Shown here: one piece after another, positions 1-6,823 of the stretch
How positions within the stretch are numbered: the stretch's first letter is position 1
Layout: every line of letters begins with the position of its first letter
Origin: an uncultured Coriobacteriales bacterium
GTDB lineage: Bacteria > Actinomycetota > Coriobacteriia > Coriobacteriales > UMGS124
Assembly (NCBI GenBank): GCA_903789505.1
Contig: CAIFEU010000104.1
Span: 1-9,478, forward strand
Reading direction: 5' to 3'
Length of the DNA stretch: 9,478 bases
The notes under the pieces: model-generated
Databases searched by the model: none
What the model saw: only the letters and a program-made list of their open reading frames with translations
Told to the model about the DNA's origin: nothing
Program-made: the position numbers and the translations under genes

Positions 1-515
1 TCCTCGGCCTTGAGGCAGTTGTTCTGGCAGCCCGTGACGCCGAACTTGAACTTGTGGGGCAGCTCGACGCCGTAGTAGCGCCGATCGAGCTTCTGCGCGA
101 TGTCCTGCGTGTCGATGTTGGCCGAGGGGCACACGCGGTTGCCCTGGCAGGCGGTCACCGTGCGCACGCGCGGGCCGCACACCCCCGGCGCCAGCCCCAG
201 CTCGGCGAGCTCCGCGCGGATCGCCTCGACGTCCTCGAGTCGCACGAAGGGGATCTCGACGCCCTGGCGCGCCGTGAGGTGCACCGTCCCGTTGCCGTAC
301 TTGTCCGCCACCTGCGAGACCGCACGCAGGTCGTCGGCGGACATCGCCCCGCCCACGACGTGCAGGCGCAGGCTGAACCGGTTCTTCTGCTTCTGGCGCA
401 TGAAGCCGCCGCGCTTGAGCGTCGCGTAGTCCACCGCCTGCGTCGGCGCCTTCGCCCGCGGCGCGGGCGAGGCAGGCGCCGCGGGGGCGTCGGGGGCAGC
501 CTTGGTCTGTTCCAT
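1..515 (-). CDS. Siroheme [4Fe-4S] sulfite reductase, AsrC/Dsr-like, N-terminal 171 residues (runs off left edge)
   Basis: The first 171 residues of the protein are visible; the gene continues past the left edge. After an Ala/Pro-rich tail (about residues 2-25) comes a nitrite/sulfite reductase ferredoxin-like half domain (about 40-105, including NRFSLRLHVVGG and GNGTVHLTARQGVEIP). The siroheme/[4Fe-4S] ligand region follows, with TACQGNRVCPSANIDT (Cys-X5-Cys) and then GVTGCQNNCLKAE (Cys-X3-Cys) at the edge. This arrangement resembles AsrC of anaerobic sulfite reductases and the Dsr-like single-chain enzymes. The family reduces sulfite to sulfide with six electrons. Whether a ferredoxin domain follows, as in AsrC, cannot be seen. 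The ATG at 515 has AAGGGA nine nt upstream and lies 23 nt after the sulfhydrylase stop, so it is very likely in the same operon. A nitrite reductase is possible from the fold alone, but the sulfate genes upstream favour sulfite. The electron donor is unknown. Confidence 0.5.
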   Translation of the reverse strand, partial: MEQTKAAPDAPAAPASPAPRAKAPTQAVDYATLKRGGFMRQKQKNRFSLRLHVVGGAMSADDLRAVSQVADKYGNGTVHLTARQGVEIPFVRLEDVEAIRAELAELGLAPGVCGPRVRTVTACQGNRVCPSANIDTQDIAQKLDRRYYGVELPHKFKFGVTGCQNNCLKAE

Positions 516-538
516 GATGTCCGTTCCCTTCCTTCCGC

Positions 539-1972
539 CTACCGTGCCGTTCCGGGGGACGCCGCCCCGTGCCCCGCAGGTCCGCCCGCGCGAGGCGGTG
601 CGTCCGGGTCGAGCGCGGGCAGGCGCCCCAGCGCCTGGTCGAAGTCAGCCACCAGGTCCTCGGCGTCCTCGATGCCCACGCTCACGCGCACCAGGTCGTC
701 ATACACGCCCGACGCGCGCCGGGCGTCCTCGTCCAGGTGCGCGGCGATCGTGGTCGCCGGGTGCACCACCAGCGTGCGCGCGTCCCCGATGTTGGAGACG
801 ATCGAGGCGAGCTCGAGGGCGTCGAGCAGCGCGAACGCCCGCTGCCGGGAGCCCAGGCGCAGCGTGAGGATGCCGCCGAACCTGCCGCCGAACTGCCGGG
901 CGGCCAGCTCGTGGCCCTCGTGGGACTCCAGCCCCGGGTAGCGCACCCACAGCCCCGCGACCGCGCCGGCGCAGGCGAGCCCCTCGAGGTGCCGGGCCAG
1001 ACGCAGCGCGCTGTCGCAGATGCGCCCCATGCGCAGGTCGAACGTCTCGACGCCCACCTGCATGTAGAACGCGGTCTGCGGCGCCATCGCGGCGCCCAGC
1101 GCGGGGCCCACGTCGTTGCGCAGCCCCGCCACGACCGCGAGCTTTCCGAGGCGCGCGAACTTCGCCAGCCCCGGGTAGCGCGCGAAGTCCCAGGAAAAGC
1201 GCCCCGAGACGGTGAGCGAACCGCCGATGGCGTCGGAGAAGCCGTTGATGTACTTGCTGGTGGAGTGGGCCACCAGGTCGGCCCCCAGGTCGATGGGGCG
1301 CACCAGGCACGGCGTCGCGACGGTGTTGTCCACCATCAGCGGCACGCCGCGCTCGTGCGCCGCGCGCGCCAGCCCGGCGACGTCGGCCACGTCCAGCCGG
1401 GGGTTGCCGATCGTCTCCGCGAACACGAGCCGCGCGCGCCCGCCCGTCGCGTCGATCGCCGCGGCGACGTCGGCCGGCGCGGAGCTCGCCGCGAACCGCA
1501 CCTCGACGCCCAGGCGCGCGAGCAGGTCGAGCAGCTCGACCGTGCCCCCGTAGAGCCCCGGCGTGGCGACCAGCGCGTCACCGGCGGACAGCAGCGTCAG
1601 GAACGCGGCGGACAGCGCGCCCATGCCCGAGGCGTACGCCACCGTGGCGGCGCCGCCCTCGAGCTGGTTGACCGTGCGCTCGAACGCCGCGACCGTGGGG
1701 TTGGCGACACGCGAGTACACGAACCCCGGGCGGCGGTTGGCGAAGACGTCGGCCTGCTCCTGCGCGCTGGAGAACGCGAAGGCGCTCACCTGGGCGATCT
1801 GGGGCAGCGGCGCCCCGGCGGCGTTGCGCGGCGCCCCCTGCGGGTGCAGGATCCGCGTCGTGAGCCCGGGGCGGCGCGGGGTTGCCGGCGCCGGGGCGGC
1901 CGGGGCAGGCGCGGACTTGCCCGATGCCCCCGCGCCGGCCCGCGCCCGGGGGGAGCCCGCCGCGCCCGTCAT
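539..1972 (-). CDS. metY: O-acetylhomoserine sulfhydrylase-like PLP enzyme (homocysteine synthase)
   Basis: This 477-residue Cys/Met-metabolism PLP enzyme would combine sulfide with O-acetylhomoserine to give homocysteine in the cytoplasm. Visible motifs are YSRVANPTV (86-94, substrate and phosphate contacts from the neighbouring subunit), the PLP-phosphate loop ASGMGALSA (114-122), the cofactor-ring aspartate D215 in MVDNTVATP, the Schiff-base lysine K240 in HSTSKYINGF, and NIGDARTLVVHPATT (394-408). The segments GPALGAAMAPQTAFYMQVGVE and NIGDARTLVVHP match the MetY group better than cystathionine gamma-synthase or gamma-lyase. The family is usually about 425-430 residues; the excess is a 36-residue Ala/Pro-rich N-terminal tail and a Pro/Gly/Ala-rich C-terminal tail of about 22. 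The frame is open for 257 codons further upstream, but that is antisense-quality sequence inside cysN. The ATG at 1972 forms an ATGA overlap with the cysN stop and is the sensible start. O-acetylserine or O-succinylhomoserine as substrate cannot be excluded. Its position after CysDN and AprBA makes it the sulfide-fixing step. Confidence 0.5.
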   Translation of the reverse strand: MTGAAGSPRARAGAGASGKSAPAPAAPAPATPRRPGLTTRILHPQGAPRNAAGAPLPQIAQVSAFAFSSAQEQADVFANRRPGFVYSRVANPTVAAFERTVNQLEGGAATVAYASGMGALSAAFLTLLSAGDALVATPGLYGGTVELLDLLARLGVEVRFAASSAPADVAAAIDATGGRARLVFAETIGNPRLDVADVAGLARAAHERGVPLMVDNTVATPCLVRPIDLGADLVAHSTSKYINGFSDAIGGSLTVSGRFSWDFARYPGLAKFARLGKLAVVAGLRNDVGPALGAAMAPQTAFYMQVGVETFDLRMGRICDSALRLARHLEGLACAGAVAGLWVRYPGLESHEGHELAARQFGGRFGGILTLRLGSRQRAFALLDALELASIVSNIGDARTLVVHPATTIAAHLDEDARRASGVYDDLVRVSVGIEDAEDLVADFDQALGRLPALDPDAPPRAGGPAGHGAASPGTAR

Positions 1973-3630
1973 AGCGCCGCCCCCTGCCCCGCGGCGGCGT
2001 CCGCGGCGCTCATGCGCCGCACGTAGTCGGCGATTGCCGCCGGGTCGCGCCCCCCGCCCCCCTGCCAGTCGCGGAACACCAGGTTGTCGGAGCGGCGCGG
2101 CAGGGCGTCGCGCGCCTGCGGCGACACGGCCAGCAGCACCGTGACGCCCGCGCGGTTCAGGTGGGCGACCACCTCGGCGGGGTGCGATCCGGGCCCGGGC
2201 TGATAGAGGTAGGCGTCCAGGCCCTGCGCAACCAGGCGGTGCTCGACGTCCTTGACCTCGTCGACCGTGAACGCGTCGCCGTCCGCGCCCGGCGCGCCCT
2301 CGCCGGCGAGCGGGAACTCCACCGTGATTCCCGCGTGGCCCTTGAGCACCATGCGCAGGTGGCTGTCGGCGTCGCCCCCGCGGGCGTCCTGGTCGTCGAC
2401 GCGCTCGACCACGCCGCAGGCGCTCGTCGCGTTGGAGACGCGGTCGATCAGGATCAGCTCCCCCATCGTGCGGTGGCGCTTGAACTCGTCCACGACGATC
2501 GGCTCGGTAAAGGCCAGCTGCACGACGGCGATCTCGTTCTTGGAGAGCGAGGAAGCCTTGGAGCGCCCGCCGGTGTTGACGTCGATCGCGTACAGGATGC
2601 TCGTCAGCACGCCTGGGATCTCGCGGGTCCCCAGCAGCACGTAGAAGTCGCGGCCCGGCTCCAGGGGGCGGTCGTCCATCCACAGGACGGTCGCCAGCAC
2701 CGAGGATGCCACCTTGAGGCCGGCGTCGCGCTCCAGGACGCACCCGCGCGACACGTCGACCTCGCGGTCGAGTTGTATCGTCACCGGGTCGCCGAAGCCC
2801 GCCCGCTCGGCGGGGCTGCCCGCCACCAGGATGCTCCTGACGTGCGCGCGCTCCCCGCTGGGCAGGACCGTGAGCTCGTCGCCCACCGAGACCTGGTCGG
2901 CCTCGACCTGCCCCTGGAACCCGCGGAAGGTGTGGTCGGGGCGGCTCACGCGCTGCACCGGCAGGTAGAAGCCCTGTCCGCGCGAGCCGGTGTCGGCGTC
3001 GACGGTCTCCAGATAGCCCAGCAGCGGCAGGCCGTCGTACCAGGGCGTGTTGGCGGAGGCGGTCGTGACGTTGTCGCCCTCGGTGGCGCTGACCGGGATC
3101 AGCGCGACGTGCTCCAGGCCCAGCTCGCGCGCCAGGTCGCCCACCTGGGCCTCGATCGAGCGGAACGCCTGCTCCGAGTAGCCCACCAGGTCCATCTTGT
3201 TGACCGCGAACACGAAGCTGCGGATGCCCACCAGGGCGCAGATGCGCGCGTGGCGGCGCGTCTGGGGCAGCAGGCCCTTGGAGGCGTCCACCAGGATGAC
3301 CGCCAGGTCGGCGAAGCTCGCCCCCACGGCCATGTTGCGCGTGTACTCCTCGTGGCCGGGGGTGTCGGCGACGATGAAGCTGCGGCGCTCGGTCGTGAAG
3401 TAGCGGTAGGCGACGTCGATCGTGATGCCCTGCTCGCGCTCGGCGGTGAGCCCGTCGAGCAGCAGCGAGTAGTCGATGGCCCCGCCGCGGCTGCCCACCT
3501 TGGAGTCCAGCTCCAGGGCGCGCGCCTGGTCGGCGTAGATGAGCTTGGAGTCGTAGAGTAGGTGGCCGATTAGCGTGGACTTGCCGTCGTCGACCGAGCC
3601 GCAGGTGATGAACTTGAGCAGGTCTCTCAT
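1969..3630 (-). CDS. cysN: Sulfate adenylyltransferase subunit 1 (GTPase) with a degenerate APS-kinase-like C-terminal domain
   Basis: CysN is the GTPase that drives APS synthesis by CysD. The 553-residue protein has all translation-factor GTPase motifs: G1 GSVDDGKST (11-19), GIT (68-70), DTPGH (89-93), NKMD (144-147) and SAT (181-183). Beta-barrel domains II and III follow to about residue 410. E. coli CysN is about 475 residues. The extra C-terminal part (about 431-540) lines up by eye with APS kinase CysC: GITVEF, then VEHRLVAQGLDAYLY (like the LEKRL..G..AYLLDGDN segment), then EVVAHLNRAGVTVLLAVSP (like the EVA.LM..AGL.VL.AFISP segment). The Walker A motif GLSGSGKST is replaced by AGEGAPGAD and the DGDN segment by QPGP, so it should not act as a kinase. 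The ATG at 3630 shares one base with the cysD stop (TGATG) and has GGAGGGG eight nt upstream inside cysD, indicating translational coupling. CysN identity is very secure; the vestigial-kinase reading is a by-eye alignment. Confidence 0.5.
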   Translation of the reverse strand: MRDLLKFITCGSVDDGKSTLIGHLLYDSKLIYADQARALELDSKVGSRGGAIDYSLLLDGLTAEREQGITIDVAYRYFTTERRSFIVADTPGHEEYTRNMAVGASFADLAVILVDASKGLLPQTRRHARICALVGIRSFVFAVNKMDLVGYSEQAFRSIEAQVGDLARELGLEHVALIPVSATEGDNVTTASANTPWYDGLPLLGYLETVDADTGSRGQGFYLPVQRVSRPDHTFRGFQGQVEADQVSVGDELTVLPSGERAHVRSILVAGSPAERAGFGDPVTIQLDREVDVSRGCVLERDAGLKVASSVLATVLWMDDRPLEPGRDFYVLLGTREIPGVLTSILYAIDVNTGGRSKASSLSKNEIAVVQLAFTEPIVVDEFKRHRTMGELILIDRVSNATSACGVVERVDDQDARGGDADSHLRMVLKGHAGITVEFPLAGEGAPGADGDAFTVDEVKDVEHRLVAQGLDAYLYQPGPGSHPAEVVAHLNRAGVTVLLAVSPQARDALPRRSDNLVFRDWQGGGGRDPAAIADYVRRMSAADAAAGQGAAL

Positions 3631-4625
3631 CAGAAGTACCCCTCCAACTTGCGGCGCTCCATGCTCGCCGAGCCGCCGTCCTTGTCGATGACGCGCGTCG
3701 TGCGCTCGCTCTCCACCGCCGCGAGCGTCTCGTCGATGATCGCGTCGAGCGTGTCAGCCGTGCTCTCGGTCGCGCCGGTGAGCGGGTAGCAGCCCAGCGT
3801 GCGGAAGCGCACCGAGCGCGTCTGCGGGCGCTCCCCGGGCAGGAAGCGGAAGCGGTCGTCGTCGACCATGATCAGCTGGCCGTCGCGCTCAACCACGGGC
3901 CGGGGCGCGGCGAAGTACAGCGGCACGATGTCGATGTTCTCCTGGCGGATGTAGAGCCAGATGTCCTTCTCGGTCCAGTTCGAGATCGGGAAGACGCGGA
4001 TGGACTCGCCCTTGTTGATGTGGGCGTTGTAGAGCTTCCACATCTCAGGCCGCTGGTTCTTGGGGTCCCAGGCCTGCTGGGCGTTGCGGAAGCTGAAGAT
4101 GCGCTCCTTGGCGCGCGACTTCTCCTCGTCGCGCCGGCCCCCGCCAAAGGCTGCCGTGAACCCGCCCTGGCGCAGGGCCTGGCGCAGGGCCTGAGTCTTC
4201 ATGATGTCGGTGTAGGCGCTGCCGTTGTCGAAGGGGTTGATGCCCGCGGCCAGGCCCTCCCTATTGATGTGCTCGATCAGCTCCAGACCGTAGCGGCGCA
4301 TCACGCGGTCGCGGAACTCGATCATCTCGTGGAACTTCCACGTGGTGTTGACGTGCAGGAACGGGAACGGCGGCTTCTCGGGATAGAACGCCTTGAGCGC
4401 CAGGTGCAGCATCACGCTGGAGTCCTTGCCGATGGAGTACAGCATCACGGGGCGCTCGCACTGCGCGGCGACCTCGCGGATGATGTAGATCGACTCCGCC
4501 TCGAGCGCGTCCAGGTGCGGGGAGCGCTCGGCGTCGGGGCGCCGGGCTATGTCGGCCCGGATGTTCTCCATCTCCTCCTCGTGCGTCAGCGGCCGCTCGT
4601 CGGCCTGCCCCTGCCTGTCAGTCAT
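3630..4625 (-). CDS. cysD: Sulfate adenylyltransferase subunit 2 (catalytic, PP-loop)
   Basis: CysD adenylates sulfate with ATP to give APS and pyrophosphate, driven by GTP hydrolysis on CysN. The 331-residue protein has the PP-loop SIGKDSS (64-70), the aromatic HVNTTWKFHEM segment (91-101), the GGGRRDEEKSRAKER active-site loop (161-175), FPISNWTEKDIW (212-223) and LGCYPLTGA (277-285). All are hallmarks of CysD and distinguish it from the related PAPS reductase CysH. It is about 30 residues longer than E. coli CysD (302), mostly in a charged N-terminal segment. The frame stays open upstream to 4943, but the family similarity begins just after the ATG at 4625, which is preceded by the purine-rich GAGGAGAGGGAGAAG. 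The stop overlaps the cysN start by one base. The 152-nt gap before it is the only loose junction in the operon. Confidence 0.5.
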   Translation of the reverse strand: MTDRQGQADERPLTHEEEMENIRADIARRPDAERSPHLDALEAESIYIIREVAAQCERPVMLYSIGKDSSVMLHLALKAFYPEKPPFPFLHVNTTWKFHEMIEFRDRVMRRYGLELIEHINREGLAAGINPFDNGSAYTDIMKTQALRQALRQGGFTAAFGGGRRDEEKSRAKERIFSFRNAQQAWDPKNQRPEMWKLYNAHINKGESIRVFPISNWTEKDIWLYIRQENIDIVPLYFAAPRPVVERDGQLIMVDDDRFRFLPGERPQTRSVRFRTLGCYPLTGATESTADTLDAIIDETLAAVESERTTRVIDKDGGSASMERRKLEGYF

Positions 4626-4706
4626 CGCTTCTCCCTCTCCTCGCGCGTCAGCGCCGTCTGCCCGGCGTCGGCGCGCTCTCGTCGATGTCCATCCGCCGCC
4701 GGGCGC

Positions 4707-4720
4707 CCGCCGGTCGGCGG
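4707..4720 (-). other. Small GC hairpin in the aprB-cysD gap
   Basis: CCGCC-GGTC-GGCGG is a perfect 5-bp inverted repeat with a 4-nt loop in the only sizeable untranslated gap inside the operon (4626-4777). A second, smaller repeat (CCGC-CAG-GCGG) lies about 12 nt further on at 4732-4742. No T tract follows on either strand, so this is not a classical intrinsic terminator. It may be a processing or attenuation element, but in sequence this GC-rich such repeats also occur by chance. I see no convincing gene or promoter in the gap. Confidence 0.5.
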
Positions 4721-4777
4721 CCCCGAGCGAACCGCCAGGCGGCCCCGGGAGCCCGCCTCTCGCCGTCGCGCCCGGCC

Positions 4778-5101
4778 TCAGTAGGCGTTGGCGTCGCGCG
4801 CGTCGACCTCGACGCGTTCCACGGAGCCGTCCGGGCGCCGGAACTCCCAGACGCTGAGCGCCCCCGAGCGGCTCACCCGCAGGGTCGTCCCCCGGCCGCC
4901 GGCGTCGGCGCCGAGGAAGTACGCGATCGCCCCCGCCGGGCACGCCTTGAGGCAGGCGGTGCAGCCCCAGCAGTCCCGCGGCCGGCGCATCCGCGCGTGC
5001 CCGTCGGGCCCCAGCGCGATCAGGTTGCCCGGGCAGGCGCGGGCGCAGGCCCCGCAGCCCACGCAGGCGCGGGCGTCAATCGAGACGCTCAAGGCGCTCA
5101 C
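4778..5101 (-). CDS. aprB: APS reductase beta subunit, short two-cluster ferredoxin
   Basis: AprB passes electrons through two [4Fe-4S] clusters to the FAD of AprA. The 107-residue frame has two full cluster motifs: CVGCGACARACP (Cys13, 16, 19, 23) and CWGCTACLKACP (Cys44, 47, 50, 54). The segment after them (about 70-100: TTLRVSRSGALSVWEF then GSVERVEVDAR) resembles the beta-hairpin following the clusters in AprB of sulfate reducers (the TWT.KFR.GTVKRF type). This identifies it as AprB rather than a generic ferredoxin. Dissimilatory AprB is about 150 residues with a long C-terminal arm over AprA, and that arm is missing here. The frame opens with GTG at 5101, 26 nt inside aprA. However, GGAAGGGG at 5101-5108 sits directly against that GTG and exactly eight nt before TTG at 5090-5092. 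The TTG (104-residue product) is therefore the more likely real start; both give the same functional protein. Confidence 0.5.
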   Translation of the reverse strand: MSALSVSIDARACVGCGACARACPGNLIALGPDGHARMRRPRDCWGCTACLKACPAGAIAYFLGADAGGRGTTLRVSRSGALSVWEFRRPDGSVERVEVDARDANAY

Positions 5102-6794
5102 CCCTTCCCACGAGCGGGCGCGTGAAGGTCTCCACGCGCCCGTCGCGCATCCGCGAGTTCACGTAGCAGGCGAAGGCCGGGTCGGTCTGCGGGTGGTCGG
5201 CGTTCTCGGCGAAGGCGTGCCAGCGCGTCTCGCGCCGGGCCGCCAGGTGCGCCACCAGCGCCCGGCACACCACGAGCCGCTCGCGCAGCTCGTAGACGCG
5301 CAGCAGGTCGTCGGCGTCGGCGGCAGCCAGGCCGTCCGCGAGCGGCTGCAGGCCCGCCACCTGCCTGTCGGCCTGGGCCAGCCCCGCCTCGGTGTAGCGG
5401 TACCCGCACGAGATGCCGCCGGCGTAGCGGTCCATCGCCGTCTGCATGGCCTCCTCGAGCTGGTCGGCGTCGAACAGCCGCGCGACGGCGGGGTCGCCGC
5501 CCGCGAGGTGCGCCTCGTAGCCGGCCACGATGCGCTCGGCGGCGGGCGAGAGCCCGCCCGAGGCGCCCCGCGCGTCCCCGCCCCGGGCGAGCCCCGGGTG
5601 CGCCTCCAGGTACGCCAGGGCGCTCTGGGCTGCGATCTGACCCTCCGCCAGCGCCCCAGTCACGTACTTCTGCGGCGCCCCGCCGGCCACGTCGCCGGCG
5701 GCGAACAGCCCGGGCAGCGTCGTCGCGCGGCCCTCGTCGACCCAGTAGCCGCTGGCGGTGTGGCCGCCCACCACATAGGGCTCGGTCCCCTCAACCTCGA
5801 CGTCGCGCTCGTCGGGGCCGGCCCCCGCCTCCATCCAGCGCAGGGTCTGCGCCGGCGACATGTTGAGGTAGGCGCGGTACAGGTCGCGCTGGGCGCGCTC
5901 GCCGATCCCGCGCGTGCGCAGGTAGCAGGGGCCCCGCCCGGCGAGGTCCTCCTGGACGGTCCCCCACACCCGCTCGCTGGTGCGCAGGCCGTAGCGGCCC
6001 TCATAGACCTCGCCGGCGGCGTTGACCTGCGGGGCGTGGACGCCCTGGGCGATCGTGCCGGTGGGGGCGATCGTGTCCTTGCAGCGCAGCGCGATGAAGC
6101 GCATCTCCAGCGTCGTCATCTCGGCGCCCGCCAGCAGCCCCATCGCGTAGCCCGCGCCCGTGTCGAAGGGGCAGTACCACATCTTGTGGCGGCTGAACCC
6201 AGGGTTGTTGGGCCGGTACAGCCCGGCGGCGCCTCCGGTGGCCATGATCACGGCACCGGCGCGCAGCTCGTAGGCGACGTCGGAGTTCACCGAGAAGCCC
6301 ACGGCACCCACCACCGCGCCGCCCTCGACGAGCAGGTCGGTCACGTCGACGCGCTCGAGCACGCGCACGTTGGGCTGCCTCCGGGCGGCGCGGGCAAGGA
6401 TCGGCTTGATGTTCTCGCCGTTGATCTTGACGTTGCGCGTGCCGCGCTCGGCGTAGGAGCCGTCGGGCTCGCGCAGGAACACCAGGCCCTCGTCCTCAAG
6501 CGCCCGGGCGCAGTCGTTGAGCCGGCGCGACATCGAGATGAGCAGGTCCCAGCGCGCGATGCCCGCCGCATCGTCCATCGCGTAGTCCGCGTAGTACTCC
6601 GGCGTGCGGCCCCGCGTGACGTAGGCGTTGATCGCGTTGACCCCCGCCGCCAGGCAGCCGGAGCGCTCGATGCCCGCCTTGTCCACGACGAGAACGCTGA
6701 CCTGTGGGTACGCCCCCAGGGTGCGGGCGGCGAAGCACCCCGCCGTCCCGCCGCCTATGACCAGGACGTCCGCGTCGACCCTCACGCTCCTCAT
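5076..6794 (-). CDS. aprA: APS reductase alpha subunit (FAD flavoprotein)
   Basis: AprA reduces APS to sulfite and AMP at an FAD, with electrons from AprB. The 572-residue protein has the N-terminal FAD-binding VIGGGTAGC (12-20) with acidic D38 at the end of the second strand, KAGIERSGCLAAGVNAIN (39-56), KINGENIKP (123-131), MWYCPFDTGAGYAMGLLAGAEM (205-226) with EMRFIALRCKD after it, GGHTASGYWV (343-352) and LFAAGD (363-368). The IERSG, INGE.KP, WY.PF.TG..YAM and GAEMT..E.RF elements follow AprA rather than fumarate reductase or L-aspartate oxidase. From family knowledge, the Trp, Arg and His in these blocks likely match APS-site residues of the Archaeoglobus enzyme. It is about 70-100 residues shorter than typical dissimilatory AprA. 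ATG at 6794 starts just before the Rossmann strand, with GGGGAGG about 12 nt upstream. It is the first gene of the operon, transcribed divergently from a LysR regulator. Confidence 0.5.
   Translation of the reverse strand: MRSVRVDADVLVIGGGTAGCFAARTLGAYPQVSVLVVDKAGIERSGCLAAGVNAINAYVTRGRTPEYYADYAMDDAAGIARWDLLISMSRRLNDCARALEDEGLVFLREPDGSYAERGTRNVKINGENIKPILARAARRQPNVRVLERVDVTDLLVEGGAVVGAVGFSVNSDVAYELRAGAVIMATGGAAGLYRPNNPGFSRHKMWYCPFDTGAGYAMGLLAGAEMTTLEMRFIALRCKDTIAPTGTIAQGVHAPQVNAAGEVYEGRYGLRTSERVWGTVQEDLAGRGPCYLRTRGIGERAQRDLYRAYLNMSPAQTLRWMEAGAGPDERDVEVEGTEPYVVGGHTASGYWVDEGRATTLPGLFAAGDVAGGAPQKYVTGALAEGQIAAQSALAYLEAHPGLARGGDARGASGGLSPAAERIVAGYEAHLAGGDPAVARLFDADQLEEAMQTAMDRYAGGISCGYRYTEAGLAQADRQVAGLQPLADGLAAADADDLLRVYELRERLVVCRALVAHLAARRETRWHAFAENADHPQTDPAFACYVNSRMRDGRVETFTRPLVGRGERLERLD
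5101..5108 (-). promoter_or_regulatory. Ribosome binding site that decides the aprB start
   Basis: On the minus strand GGAAGGGG followed by TGA resembles the consensus Shine-Dalgarno AAGGAGGTGA. It leaves no spacer before the GTG at 5101 but eight nt before the TTG at 5090-5092, which favours the TTG as the aprB start. It lies within the last codons of aprA, as expected for translational coupling. Confidence 0.5.
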
Positions 6795-6823
6795 GCCCTC
6801 GCTCGCCTCCCCTTCCCGTCTCC

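Noticed and set aside
1973..2743. In-frame upstream extension of the sulfhydrylase to 734 residues
   Set aside because: The added part lies entirely within cysN, is Arg/Gly/Pro-rich and matches nothing; the ATG at 1972 overlaps the cysN stop as expected for a coupled start.
4648..4692. 14-residue minus-strand open frame (MDIDESAPTPGRRR) before cysD
   Set aside because: It has no Shine-Dalgarno sequence and no Cys- or Met-rich attenuator character; short open frames of this kind are common in such GC-rich sequence.
5076..6794. Fumarate reductase or L-aspartate oxidase flavoprotein
   Set aside because: The IERSG, INGE.KP and WY.PF.TG blocks, the adjacent AprB and the cysDN genes fit APS reductase, and the dicarboxylate-site motifs of fumarate reductases were not seen.
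1..6794. Dissimilatory sulfate respiration locus
   Set aside because: CysDN uses GTP hydrolysis and is a biosynthetic enzyme, AprBA is of reduced size, and the operon leads into a homocysteine-forming sulfhydrylase; no Sat, Qmo or DsrAB is visible.
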